64,000 bases of DNA from JANXSS01 sp043729515 (GTDB taxonomy: Bacteria > Pseudomonadota > Gammaproteobacteria > Burkholderiales > Burkholderiaceae_D), in NCBI GenBank assembly GCA_043729515.1, contig JAYTLK010000076.1:1-64000 (forward strand). The letters are read 5' to 3'. Of the stretch, positions 1 through 8,734 are shown in pieces. Position 1 is the first letter of the stretch. Every line of letters begins with the position of its first letter. The notes under the pieces are model-generated. The model made no database searches, had not been told where the DNA came from, and was given only the letters and a program-made list of their open reading frames with translations. A program made the translations under genes and the position numbers.

Positions 1-7
1 AACGAAC

Positions 8-1408
8 ATGGCTGACGGCAAAATCGTTCAGTGTATCGGTGCTGTGGTGGACGTCGAGTTTCCCCGCAATGCGATGCCCAAGGTGTATGACGCCTTGAAG
101 ATGGCGGGCTCGGAACTGACCCTGGAAGTGCAGCAGCAGTTGGGCGATGGAATCGTGCGCACGATTGCACTGGGTACTTCCGACGGCCTGCGCCGCGGCA
201 TGACGATCCAGAACACCGGCCACCCGATCATGGTGCCGGTCGGACCAGCAACCCTGGGCCGCATCATGGACGTGCTGGGCAATCCGATCGACGAATGCGG
301 TCCGGTCAGCCATGACCGGATGGCCTCCATCCATCGCAAGGCGCCGGTCTATGACGAACTGTCGCCATCGCAGGATCTTCTGGAAACCGGCATCAAGGTG
401 ATTGACCTGGTCTGCCCGTTCGCAAAAGGCGGCAAGGTCGGCCTGTTCGGCGGCGCCGGTGTCGGCAAGACCGTGAACATGATGGAGCTGATCAACAACA
501 TCGCCAAGGCCCACAGCGGCTTGTCGGTGTTTGCCGGCGTCGGTGAGCGTACCCGCGAAGGCAATGACTTTTATCACGAGATGGCGGACGCCAAGGTCGT
601 CGACCTGGAAAACCCGCTCAACTCGAAAGTGGCCATGGTTTATGGCCAGATGAACGAACCGCCAGGCAATCGCCTGCGCGTGGCATTGACGGGCCTGACG
701 ATTGCGGAATCGTTCCGTGACGAAGGCAAGGACGTGCTGTTCTTCGTCGATAACATTTATCGCTTCACGCTCGCTGGTACCGAAGTCTCGGCGCTGCTGG
801 GCCGGATGCCGTCGGCCGTGGGTTATCAGCCGACGCTGGCCGAAGAGATGGGTCGTCTGCAAGAGCGCATCACCTCCACCAAGACCGGTTCGATCACCTC
901 GATCCAGGCCGTCTATGTGCCAGCCGATGACTTGACCGACCCGTCGCCTGCCACCACATTTGCCCACCTGGATTCGACCGTCGTGCTGTCGCGCGACATC
1001 GCTTCGCTCGGTATCTATCCGGCGGTTGACCCGCTGGATTCGACCTCGCGCCAGCTCGATCCGCTGGTCGTCGGCCAGGATCACTACGACACCGCCCGGG
1101 CGGTCCAGGGTACGCTGCAGCGCTACAAGGAACTGCGTGACATCATCGCCATTCTCGGCATGGACGAACTGGCGCCGGAAGACAAGATGCTGGTGGCACG
1201 TGCGCGCAAGATGCAGCGTTTCCTGTCGCAGCCGTTCCACGTGGCAGAAGTGTTCACCGGCTCTCCTGGTAAATACGTCTCGCTGAAAGACACGATCAAG
1301 GGCTTCAAGATGATCGCCTCGGGCGAACTCGATCACCTGCCGGAACAAGCGTTCTACATGGTCGGCACGATCGAAGAAGCCATCGAAAAAGCCAAGAAGC
1401 TCAACTAA
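8..1408 (+). CDS. atpD: F0F1 ATP synthase subunit beta
   Basis: This is the catalytic beta subunit of the membrane ATP synthase, which makes ATP from ADP and phosphate in the F1 head. The 466-residue length is normal for the family. A P-loop GGAGVGKT lies at residues 148-155, and the GERTREG motif of the catalytic site lies near residues 179-185. The ATG at base 8 gives the usual N-terminus. The gene is followed at 75 bases by atpC, so the window opens inside the 3' end of an atp operon whose earlier genes lie to the left. No defect is seen. Confidence 0.98.
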   Translation: MADGKIVQCIGAVVDVEFPRNAMPKVYDALKMAGSELTLEVQQQLGDGIVRTIALGTSDGLRRGMTIQNTGHPIMVPVGPATLGRIMDVLGNPIDECGPVSHDRMASIHRKAPVYDELSPSQDLLETGIKVIDLVCPFAKGGKVGLFGGAGVGKTVNMMELINNIAKAHSGLSVFAGVGERTREGNDFYHEMADAKVVDLENPLNSKVAMVYGQMNEPPGNRLRVALTGLTIAESFRDEGKDVLFFVDNIYRFTLAGTEVSALLGRMPSAVGYQPTLAEEMGRLQERITSTKTGSITSIQAVYVPADDLTDPSPATTFAHLDSTVVLSRDIASLGIYPAVDPLDSTSRQLDPLVVGQDHYDTARAVQGTLQRYKELRDIIAILGMDELAPEDKMLVARARKMQRFLSQPFHVAEVFTGSPGKYVSLKDTIKGFKMIASGELDHLPEQAFYMVGTIEEAIEKAKKLN

Positions 1409-1482
1409 ATCCCCGCTGGCCCGAGCTTGTCTTTCGCACGCAAGTGCGGCAGGCGGGTCCGGGTAGCAGGACAGGAAACGAC

Positions 1483-1905
1483 ATGGCACATACTATTCAC
1501 GTCGACGTGGTTTCGGCAGAACAGCAGATTTTCTCCGGCGAGGCGGAATTCGTCGTGTTGCCGGGTGAAGCGGGCGAGCTCGGCATCTATCCGAAGCATA
1601 TTCCTCTGATGACCCGGATTCGTCCCGGCGCCGTGCGCATCAAGGTCGTGGGCCAGGCGGAGGAAGAATTCGTGTTCGTCGCCGGCGGCCTGCTGGAAGT
1701 ACAGCCGGACAGCGTCACGGTCCTGGCCGACACCGCCATTCGCGGCGTTGATCTGGACGAGGCGAAAGCCGTCGAAGCCAAGAAGCTGGCCGAGGAAGCG
1801 CTGGTCAACAAGGAATCGAAGATCGACTATGCCGCGGCGCAAGCGGAATTGTCGGTGGCGATCGCCCAGTTGGCCGCCATTGCCCGCTTGCGGCTGAAAC
1901 GCTAA
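1483..1905 (+). CDS. atpC: F0F1 ATP synthase subunit epsilon
   Basis: The epsilon subunit sits on the central stalk of the ATP synthase and restrains ATP hydrolysis. The 140-residue protein has the family beta-sandwich pattern (residues 1-85, with LPGEAGELGIYP) followed by an alpha-helical hairpin rich in Ala, Glu and Lys. The frame is open from 1444, but the ATG at 1483 is preferred because it has an AGGA-type ribosome site just upstream and gives the typical N-terminus. It is the last gene of the atp operon, because a strong terminator follows 45 bases after the stop. Confidence 0.96.
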   Translation: MAHTIHVDVVSAEQQIFSGEAEFVVLPGEAGELGIYPKHIPLMTRIRPGAVRIKVVGQAEEEFVFVAGGLLEVQPDSVTVLADTAIRGVDLDEAKAVEAKKLAEEALVNKESKIDYAAAQAELSVAIAQLAAIARLRLKR

Positions 1906-1950
1906 GCGGCCTGGCGCTTTCCAGCGTCAAGACTGGCGGCAGTACAATGC

Positions 1951-1974
1951 AAGGCAGCTTCGGCTGCCTTTTTT
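1951..1974 (+). terminator. Rho-independent terminator of the atp operon
   Basis: A perfect 8-base-pair stem (AAGGCAGC and GCTGCCTT) closes a TTCG tetraloop and runs straight into a T tract. It lies between atpC and the CoA-binding protein gene and should end the atp transcript. Confidence 0.93.
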
Positions 1975-2011
1975 CATGGGTGGCCGTACCGCTCATTCAC
2001 GAGGAAATTTC

Positions 2012-2437
2012 ATGCATCTCCGACACGAAGTTCTGGCACGCTGCCGCACCATCGCCGTGGTCGGCCTGTCACCGCGTCCTGAACGCGCCAGCAATGAGGT
2101 GGCGGCCTACATGCAGTCGCACGGCTATCGCATCATCCCGATCAATCCGACTCTGGCTGGCCAGACCCTGATGGGAGAGACCTGCCACGCGACGCTGACA
2201 GATGCCGCTGCCGCCCTGGCAAAGGACAATGTTGATATCGAGATCGTCGATTGTTTTCGGAAATCCGAGGACATCGCACCGATTGCCGATGAAGCAATCG
2301 CCATCGCCGCAAATTGCCTGTGGATGCAGCTGGGTGTGGTCAATCAGGCCGCAGCCGAGAAGGCAGAGCAGGCCGGACTGATCGTGGTGATGGACCATTG
2401 CATCAAGATCGAGCACATGAAGACATTGGCTGGCTGA
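2012..2437 (+). CDS. CoA-binding domain protein (YccU-like)
   Basis: This 141-residue protein is a small Rossmann-fold CoA-binding protein of the YccU family. It shows the glycine turn VVGLSPRPERAS near residues 17-28 and ends with the conserved DHCIKIEH segment. The fold is the same as the CoA-binding domain of succinyl-CoA synthetase, but no reaction is established for the family. The ATG at 2012 is chosen over an upstream in-frame ATG because GAGGAAA lies just in front of it. It stands directly after the atp terminator and so must have its own promoter. Confidence 0.9.
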   Translation: MHLRHEVLARCRTIAVVGLSPRPERASNEVAAYMQSHGYRIIPINPTLAGQTLMGETCHATLTDAAAALAKDNVDIEIVDCFRKSEDIAPIADEAIAIAANCLWMQLGVVNQAAAEKAEQAGLIVVMDHCIKIEHMKTLAG

Positions 2438-2568
2438 GTTACATTGCATGCCATTGCAGCTCAAGTCTGAAGCAGCGGCTTAAAGCATCACGCCACGGCA
2501 CCGGTCCGAGGCACCCGTTTGCAACGCCTGTTCGAAGCAGTTTTCCAAAGCACTCTTCCGGAGCATCC

Positions 2569-3375
2569 ATGTCGCTGCGTAACGATTTTCGCCCTGGCAA
2601 AAATTTCAAGGTAATCGATGCCGATGCCGGCGCCAAACCATTGTCGAATGGCAGCAAGGCCGCCGACGTCGCCCGCACCCAGGATTTGATGCAGCAGATC
2701 GCCGGCCTGCAGAACACCTTCTATGCGGCACGCGAGCGCAAGCTGCTGGTCGTCCTGCAAGGGATGGACACCTCAGGCAAGGATGGCAGTGTCAAGGGTG
2801 TCTTCGGCGCCATCGATCCGCTGGGCATTCGCAGTGTCTGCTTCAAGGCGCCGACCACGCCGGAAAAAGAACATGATTTCCTGTGGCGCGTCCATGCCCA
2901 GGTGCCAGCCAGAGGGGAGATCGTCCTGTTCAACCGCAGCCACTACGAAGATGTCCTGATCACGAAAGTGCATGGCTGGATCGATGAAGAAGAATGCCAC
3001 CGGCGCTACGCGCACATCCGCGACTTCGAGCGCCTGCTGGCCGAGACCGGCACCGTGATCCTGAAATTTTTCCTGCATATTTCGGCCGACGAGCAGAAGG
3101 CGCGTTTCGAACAACGCATTGCGGACGCGGCCAAACGCTGGAAATTCGATCCCGCCGACCTGGAGGAACGAAAATCCTGGGACGCTTACCAGACAACCTA
3201 CGCACAGGCGATCAGCGAGACCGATGCCGATCATGCACCCTGGTATGTCATCCCGGCAGATTCCAAGACCCATCGCAACCTCGCCATCGCCGGCATCGTG
3301 GCCGAAACGCTGCAGGGCATGCAGCTGCAAGTGCCTGACATCCATCCTGAATATGCAATGCTGAAGATCGTCTGA
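2569..3375 (+). CDS. Polyphosphate kinase 2 family nucleotide phosphotransferase
   Basis: This enzyme should transfer phosphate between polyphosphate and a nucleotide. The 268-residue protein has the Walker A region GMDTSGKDG at residues 65-73 and the Walker B-like FNRSHYEDVL at 121-130, both characteristic of PPK2. Length and single-domain form suggest the subgroup that phosphorylates AMP or ADP with polyphosphate, but the direction and nucleotide preference cannot be read from sequence. The open frame extends far upstream, overlapping the previous gene. The ATG at 2569 gives the standard N-terminus, although its ribosome site is weak. Confidence 0.92.
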   Translation: MSLRNDFRPGKNFKVIDADAGAKPLSNGSKAADVARTQDLMQQIAGLQNTFYAARERKLLVVLQGMDTSGKDGSVKGVFGAIDPLGIRSVCFKAPTTPEKEHDFLWRVHAQVPARGEIVLFNRSHYEDVLITKVHGWIDEEECHRRYAHIRDFERLLAETGTVILKFFLHISADEQKARFEQRIADAAKRWKFDPADLEERKSWDAYQTTYAQAISETDADHAPWYVIPADSKTHRNLAIAGIVAETLQGMQLQVPDIHPEYAMLKIV

Positions 3376-3456
3376 TTCAAGCGTGGCGCGGGAGCGGTCC
3401 GCGGGCGCGCTACATCAGCGATAATGGGCGTCCCCGAAATCCTGCGATTGCCTTCG

Positions 3457-4542
3457 ATGTCAGACCAGTTCGCGCCACTCCAGAACGATACTTTCCTGCG
3501 CGCCCTGCTGCGCCAGCCGACAGACTACACGCCGCTCTGGCTGATGCGCCAGGCCGGCCGCTACCTGCCGGAATACTGCGCCACCCGCAAGCGCGCCGGA
3601 TCCTTTCTTGGTCTGGCAAAAAATCCTGACTACGCCACCGAAGTCACGCTACAGCCGCTCGCGCGATTTCCGCTCGACGCCGCGATCCTGTTTTCCGACA
3701 TCCTGACGGTGCCCGACGCGATGGGTCTGGGCCTGTATTTCGCCGATGGCGAAGGACCCCGCTTCGAGCGGCCGCTGCGCGACGAAGCCGCGGTGCTGGC
3801 CCTGCGCGCGCCCGAGCCGGGCAGCCTGCAATATGTGTTCGATGCCGTCACGCAGATTCGCGGCGCGCTCGGCGGCCGGGTGCCGCTGATCGGCTTTTCC
3901 GGAAGCCCGTGGACGCTGGCCTGCTACATGGTCGAAGGCGCCGGTTCGAGCGACTACCGCACTGTCAAGACCATGCTCTACCGACGACCCGACTTGATGC
4001 ACCATATCCTGCGCATCAATGCCGCAGCGGTGGCCGACTATTTGAATGCCCAGATCGACGCCGGTGCACAGGCCGTCATGCTGTTCGACTCCTGGGGCGG
4101 TGCCCTGGCCGACGGCGCATATCAGGAATTTTCGCTGGCGTACATGCAGGCAGTTGTCTCACAGCTCCAGCGTGAAAAGAATGGCGTCCGCATTCCCTGC
4201 ATCGTCTTCACCAAGGGCGGTGGCCAGTGGATCGAGCAGATTGCCGGCATCGGCGCCGATGCGGTCGGTGTCGACTGGACCGTCGACCTGGCCCGCGCCC
4301 GGCGGCTGGTCGGCGACAAGGTCGCCTTGCAAGGCAATCTCGACCCCGTTGTTCTCTTCGCTGACGAAGCGCAGATTCGGGCGGAAGTGGGCAAGGTGCT
4401 GGCGGCGTTTGGCCCTCCGGCAACCGGTCATGGCCATGTCTTTAACCTCGGCCATGGTATTTCCCAGTTCACGCCGCCGGAGGCCGTGGCGGTCCTGGTA
4501 GACGCGGTGCGCGCGCAAAGCGCCGCCATGCGGCATGGATGA
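3457..4542 (+). CDS. hemE: Uroporphyrinogen decarboxylase
   Basis: HemE removes four carboxyl groups from uroporphyrinogen III to give coproporphyrinogen III in cytosolic haem synthesis. The 361-residue protein carries the invariant RQAGRYLPEY at residues 31-40 and FSDILTVPDAMG near 79-90, which contains the catalytic aspartate. The frame is open from 3424, but the ATG at 3457 gives the family N-terminus. The order atp genes, hemE, priA is common in betaproteobacteria. Directly after the stop begins the DnaA-box-rich non-coding region. Confidence 0.97.
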   Translation: MSDQFAPLQNDTFLRALLRQPTDYTPLWLMRQAGRYLPEYCATRKRAGSFLGLAKNPDYATEVTLQPLARFPLDAAILFSDILTVPDAMGLGLYFADGEGPRFERPLRDEAAVLALRAPEPGSLQYVFDAVTQIRGALGGRVPLIGFSGSPWTLACYMVEGAGSSDYRTVKTMLYRRPDLMHHILRINAAAVADYLNAQIDAGAQAVMLFDSWGGALADGAYQEFSLAYMQAVVSQLQREKNGVRIPCIVFTKGGGQWIEQIAGIGADAVGVDWTVDLARARRLVGDKVALQGNLDPVVLFADEAQIRAEVGKVLAAFGPPATGHGHVFNLGHGISQFTPPEAVAVLVDAVRAQSAAMRHG

Positions 4543-4618
4543 ACTTTCCACCGTCGACTACCGCGTGGGTGAAACGAGGACCGGGAAGCCTGGGCGAAAA
4601 CGGTGCGTCCGCAGGCAC

Positions 4619-4881
4619 TTATGCACAAAAAAATCTCGCAGCGCAAGCTTGGTCATGCATCTGTAAAAATTTTTAATTTATCTACGGATTGATTTCCAAG
4701 TCATTGATTTTTCAGCGTTTATTTTTTGCTTTTTGGATGAGCATTCTGTTGAAACCCGCGCCGGACGTGGCCTGCAGGCTGTCAAGGGGGGTGTTATCCA
4801 CAAAGTTATCCACAGGTTTTGTGGATAGCTCAAAAAGGCTTTATGAAACGCGGGTTTAGCGCAAAAGCTCAGGTTTCACAT
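4619..4881. repeat. DnaA-box module, copy A
   Basis: Copy A begins with TTATGCACA (4619-4627). It continues through an AT-rich stretch (about 4661-4735) to inverted-repeat arms AAACCCGCG (4752-4760) and CGCGGGTTT (4849-4857), which enclose the DnaA cluster. The conserved segments are near identical to copy B, while the spacers have diverged, which suggests an old duplication kept by selection on the motifs. Confidence 0.85.
4794..4828. promoter_or_regulatory. DnaA-box cluster, copy A (three boxes)
   Basis: Two perfect consensus boxes TTATCCACA lie in direct repeat at 4794-4802 and 4806-4814, 12 bases apart. A third, one-mismatch box (CTATCCACA) lies on the opposite strand at 4820-4828. TTATCCACA is the highest-affinity DnaA site known from Escherichia coli. 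Confidence 0.85.
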
Positions 4882-5007
4882 GAGGTGCTGTATAAAAATT
4901 TTCCGGATGCCAACTAAAATCCGGCATTGACAGTGCCGGTGTTCGTGCCGTCGGAATTGCCGATTCAGGCGCTTTCCGACCGTCGGATCACGACGGCAAA
5001 CAGGGAG

Positions 5008-5268
5008 TTATGCACAATGACGATCTTGTGCACAGCAACAAGCAAAAGCCATGAATTATTTTTGACCTGTTTTTTCCGAAATCCCAAGTCGTTGATTTCA
5101 TTGACTTTGAAATCAGCTTCATAAAATGGCAATCTGTTGAAACCCGCGCCGTTACTGGTCTCGGGGCTTGTCAAGAGATGGTTATCCACAAAGTTATCCA
5201 CAGGTTTTGTGGATAGATCGGAAAGCGCTTATGAAACGCGGGTTTACAGCGCACATTGAGGTTCCACA
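5008..5268. repeat. DnaA-box module, copy B
   Basis: Copy B repeats the order and spacing of copy A. It has TTATGCACA at 5008-5016, AAGTCGTTGATTT at 5086-5098, arms AAACCCGCG at 5140-5148 and CGCGGGTTT at 5237-5245, and the three-box cluster between them. The distance between the two arms, 97 bases start to start, is the same in both copies. The copy runs up to the priA translation start. Confidence 0.85.
5182..5216. promoter_or_regulatory. DnaA-box cluster, copy B (three boxes)
   Basis: This repeats copy A exactly in order and spacing. TTATCCACA lies at 5182-5190 and 5194-5202, and an inverted CTATCCACA lies at 5208-5216. The cluster ends about 60 bases before the priA start, so DnaA bound here could also affect priA expression. 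Confidence 0.85.
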
Positions 5269-5276
5269 TTAACTGC

Positions 5277-7301
5277 GTGAAACAATTGATCCTGCGTGTC
5301 GTGCTCGACACGCCGCTCGACCGGATCTTTGATTATGGCTGGACCGTCCCCGAGGGCGCCCCGGCGCCGGAGATGGGGCAACTGGCAATCGTGCCGTTCG
5401 GATCACGTATCGTGGCTGCGGTGATCGTTGCAATCGCAGACGAGACCGAGGTGCCTGCCGACAAGCTCAAGCAGGCGCAGGCAGTGCGCACTACATTGCC
5501 GGCACTCAATGAAGACTGGCGCGCCCTGTGCGCCTTCGCAGCCGATTACTACCAACGCCCGCTGGGCGAAGTGATGCTACCCGGCTTGCCGAAAAACCTG
5601 CGCAGCGCAAAGGAAACCGCGCTCGCCCGTGCCTTGAAAAAAGCGACTGCCGCACCGCCTGCGACGCCGACCTTGCCGGCGGACGGGCATCGCCTGAATG
5701 ACGCGCAGGAGGCCGCTGCGCAGGCCATCGCGCATACGCAGGGGTTTTCACCGATCCTGCTGTATGGCGTGACCGGCAGCGGCAAGACCGAGGTCTATTT
5801 GCAGGCCACCGCCACCATCCTGGCAAGGACGCCGGACGCGCAGATCCTGTTCCTGGTGCCGGAAATCAATCTCACGCCGCAGCTGGAATCAAGCATCCGG
5901 GCCCGCTTTCCCGGCGTGGGAGTCGCGACCCTGCACAGCGGCCTGGCCGAGGGCGAGCGGATGACGCACTGGCTGTCTGCCCATCTGGGCCGGGCCCGGA
6001 TCGTCCTCGGGACGCGCCTGGCGATCCTGGCGTCGCTGCCGACGTTGAAGCTGATCATCATCGACGAGGAACACGATCCTTCCTACAAGCAGCAGGAAGG
6101 CCTGCGCTATTCCGCGCGCGACCTGGCGGTCTGGCGGGCACGTCACTGCGATATCCCGATCGTGCTCGGCTCGGCCACGCCGTCGCTGGAGAGCTGGCAC
6201 CATGCGCAGTCCGGGCGTTACCGGCGGCTGGAACTGCGCGAGCGGGCCTCGCAGGATGCGGTGCTGCCACGGGTGCGGCTGATCGATCTGGAGCGCGACA
6301 AGGCCAGCGAGGGGCTGAGCGCGGCCCTGATGGCGGCGATCCGGTTGCGCCTGGCGTGTGGTGAACAATCGCTGTTGTTCCTGAACCGGCGTGGGTATGC
6401 GCCGGTGATCGCCTGCGATGCCTGCGGCTGGATCAGCAACTGCAGCCGCTGTACCGCCTTCATGGTCCTGCACAAGCTCGATCGCCAGTTGCGCTGCCAT
6501 CACTGCGGCCTGGAGCAGCGCATTCCGCGTCACTGCCCGACCTGCGGCAACATCGACGTGCAGCCGCTCGGGCGCGGCACGCAACGGGTCGAGGAGGGCC
6601 TGCAGGCAGTGTTTCCGGAAGCCCGCATCTTGCGCATCGATGCCGATTCGACCCGGCGCAAGGGCAGCGCCCAGAGTGCCTTCGACCAGGTACACCGGGG
6701 CGAGGTCGACATCCTGGTCGGCACCCAGATGGTGGCCAAGGGCCATGACTTTCGCAACCTGACCCTGGTGGGCGTGCTCAATCCCGACACCGCTTTGTTT
6801 TCCCATGACTACCGGGCCAGCGAGCGTTTGTTCGCGCAATTGATGCAAGTGGCCGGCCGGGCCGGACGGCGCGCCCGCACCACTGACGGCAACGCCAGCG
6901 AGGTACTGATCCAGACCCGCTATCCGCAGCATCCGTTGTTTGCCGCCGTCAGCGCCCATGACTACGACGAATTTGCCGACGGCTTGCTGGAAGAGCGGCA
7001 GCAGGCCGGCCTGCCGCCGTTCATCTACCAGGCCTTGTTACGGGCCGAAGCCAAGGAACTGGCGACCGCCCTCGCATTTCTGCAGGAAGCCGCTGCCTGC
7101 ATCCGGCAGGAAGGCATCATCATCAATGATCCGATCCCGATGACCATGACGCGGGTTGCCGATGTCGACCGGGCGCAACTGCTGATCGAATCGGCGTCGC
7201 GCCCCGCGCTGCAGGCATATCTGAAGGAATGGATTGCAGCGTTGCGCGCCATGAAGGCGCGGGTGCGCTGGTCGCTGGAAGTCGATCCGGTCGACATCTG
7301 A
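5277..7301 (+). CDS. priA: Primosomal protein N' (replication restart helicase)
   Basis: PriA recognises stalled forks and D-loops and reloads the replicative helicase through the primosome. The 674-residue protein has a Walker A motif GVTGSGKT at residues 164-171 and a DEEH box at 263-266. Eight zinc-binding cysteines form pairs at 380/383, 389/392, 407/410 and 420/423, as in the family. No ATG is near the start. GTG at 5277 gives the usual N-terminus, and an in-frame TTG at 5256 is the alternative. It lies immediately downstream of the DnaA-box modules, which makes replication-linked control plausible. Confidence 0.96.
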   Translation: MKQLILRVVLDTPLDRIFDYGWTVPEGAPAPEMGQLAIVPFGSRIVAAVIVAIADETEVPADKLKQAQAVRTTLPALNEDWRALCAFAADYYQRPLGEVMLPGLPKNLRSAKETALARALKKATAAPPATPTLPADGHRLNDAQEAAAQAIAHTQGFSPILLYGVTGSGKTEVYLQATATILARTPDAQILFLVPEINLTPQLESSIRARFPGVGVATLHSGLAEGERMTHWLSAHLGRARIVLGTRLAILASLPTLKLIIIDEEHDPSYKQQEGLRYSARDLAVWRARHCDIPIVLGSATPSLESWHHAQSGRYRRLELRERASQDAVLPRVRLIDLERDKASEGLSAALMAAIRLRLACGEQSLLFLNRRGYAPVIACDACGWISNCSRCTAFMVLHKLDRQLRCHHCGLEQRIPRHCPTCGNIDVQPLGRGTQRVEEGLQAVFPEARILRIDADSTRRKGSAQSAFDQVHRGEVDILVGTQMVAKGHDFRNLTLVGVLNPDTALFSHDYRASERLFAQLMQVAGRAGRRARTTDGNASEVLIQTRYPQHPLFAAVSAHDYDEFADGLLEERQQAGLPPFIYQALLRAEAKELATALAFLQEAAACIRQEGIIINDPIPMTMTRVADVDRAQLLIESASRPALQAYLKEWIAALRAMKARVRWSLEVDPVDI

Positions 7302-7411
7302 GCGAACGTAAGGAAAATTACAAAGCGCCGGAACAAACCGCCCCGGACCGATTCGAACGCCATGACACTGGTCCCAATGCATCGGCAAGCAATCTCTCGG
7401 GGGAATGAATC

Positions 7412-8665
7412 ATGGCAAATACAATCATCGGCGTGTACGACAATTTCGCACACGCCCAATCGGCATTGAAGCAGTTGCGGGCATCCGGATTTTCTTCGCG
7501 CGAGGTCCGTCTGCAACCGTCGGAGGACACGGCGGCAGCCCGCACCGCGGCGTTGCAATCGGCCGGCCTCGGCGGCAGCGGTGGTAGCGGTGGTAGCGGT
7601 GGTAGCGGCGATAAGCCGGCGGAGACCGGCACGTTGCGCCATTTCTTTCACAATCTTTTTGGTGCCGATGCGGCCGATGCCGACCAGCATCCCGCTGACC
7701 GGTACGCCGAAGCAGTGCGTCGAGGCAGCTTCGTCCTGACTGCCGACGCAGCCAGCGAGCAGCAGGGCGATGCGGCCAGCGCCATCATGGAGCAGTTCGC
7801 GCCGATCGACGTCGATCAGCGCGCCGCGCACTGGGAAGCGGCCGGCTGGCAACAGCATGACGCCAGCGCCGCGCCCCTGAGCGACGAGGAACTGCGCAGT
7901 GAACGGAGCCGCTACGCCGCCACCACGCCGGCTGGCGCCGACCAGGAAGCCATTCCCATCATCGAAGAAGAACTGAAGGTCGGCAAGCGCGCGGTGCAGC
8001 GTGGCGGCGTGCGGGTGGTGCAACGGATCATCGAAACGCCAGTGCAGGAAACCGTCAACCTGCGCCATGAACATGTGACGATCGAACGGCGCGCCGTCGA
8101 TCAACCGGCGACCGCCGCCGACATCGATGCAATGAAAGACGAAACCATCGAGCTGCGGGAAATCGGCGAGGAAGCAGTGGTTGCCAAGACCGCTCGCGTG
8201 GTCGAGGAAGTCGTGATCGGCAAGACAGTCACGCAGGAAGCGGCGACCATCAGCGACACGGTACGGCGCACCGACGTCGAGGTGCAGCAGCTCGGCACGG
8301 TCGAGACCGGCGCCGGCATTTCTGCCGGCACCGTGCAGGGGCATGGCACGGGTATGTCGGCTGGCTCGGGGTTCGATGGCAATGCCGGCATGCCTGCAGG
8401 TCTCGCCGCGGGCAACACCGGCAGCGACGCCGCCTATCGCACGCACTGGCAAAGCACATTCGGCGGCAGTGCTGGAAACTATGAAGAGTATGCCCCTGCC
8501 TATCAGTATGGCGAAGGCTTGCGCGGAGACCAGCGCTTCATGAGTCAGGATTGGGCGACCAGCGAGCCGGCCATCCGCCAGCAGTGGGAAAGCACGCATC
8601 CGCACGGCACCTGGGACAAGGTGCAGGATGCGGTGCGCTATGGCTGGAACAAGGTTGCGCACTGA
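7412..8665 (+). CDS. YsnF/DUF2382 domain stress protein
   Basis: The 417-residue protein has three parts. An N-terminal stretch (residues 1-50) resembles the general-stress 17M-type domain and is followed by a Gly-Gly-Ser linker at about residues 54-67. A central YsnF-type DUF2382 domain spans about residues 181-290, with the characteristic repeated basic and acidic pattern around EEELKVGKR. A C-terminal region rich in Tyr, Trp and Gln is of unknown role. Related proteins are often stress-induced, but the biochemical function is unknown. A TCGGGGGA-type ribosome site precedes the ATG. It appears to be a single-gene unit. Confidence 0.8.
   Translation: MANTIIGVYDNFAHAQSALKQLRASGFSSREVRLQPSEDTAAARTAALQSAGLGGSGGSGGSGGSGDKPAETGTLRHFFHNLFGADAADADQHPADRYAEAVRRGSFVLTADAASEQQGDAASAIMEQFAPIDVDQRAAHWEAAGWQQHDASAAPLSDEELRSERSRYAATTPAGADQEAIPIIEEELKVGKRAVQRGGVRVVQRIIETPVQETVNLRHEHVTIERRAVDQPATAADIDAMKDETIELREIGEEAVVAKTARVVEEVVIGKTVTQEAATISDTVRRTDVEVQQLGTVETGAGISAGTVQGHGTGMSAGSGFDGNAGMPAGLAAGNTGSDAAYRTHWQSTFGGSAGNYEEYAPAYQYGEGLRGDQRFMSQDWATSEPAIRQQWESTHPHGTWDKVQDAVRYGWNKVAH
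7571..7610 (+). repeat. 9-base in-frame repeat encoding Gly-Gly-Ser linker
   Basis: About four units of GGTGGTAGC or close variants stand in tandem inside the YsnF-like gene. They encode a flexible GGS linker between the N-terminal and central domains. The 9-base period keeps the frame, so copy-number change would only alter linker length. Confidence 0.85.
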
Positions 8666-8734
8666 GCAGCAGCGTCCCGCTGAAGCTGGCGCAGCAGGTC
8701 ATCGGGCCATCCGGCGCAGCAAAGACGGGTGGCG

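Larger units (their letters stand above)
4543..5276. other. Non-coding region between hemE and priA with a duplicated DnaA-box module
   Basis: No gene is supported in these 734 bases. The stretch is much richer in A and T than its neighbours and holds two diverged copies of one module, with matching landmarks offset by 388-389 bases. The landmarks, in order, are TTATGCACA, an AT-rich stretch containing AAGTCRTTGATTT, an AAACCCGCG arm, a three-box DnaA cluster, a CGCGGGTTT arm, and a short tail ending near TTCACAT or TTCCACAT. The priA start codon lies 32 bases after the last inverted-repeat arm. It could be an origin-like element, a DnaA-titration locus, or a DnaA-controlled priA promoter. 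Confidence 0.85.

Noticed and set aside
4543..5276. A firm call of the chromosomal replication origin
   Set aside because: DnaA boxes and AT-rich DNA support an origin-like element, but dnaA is absent from view and the atp genes would run toward it. GC skew and experiments are needed, so it is reported only as a candidate.
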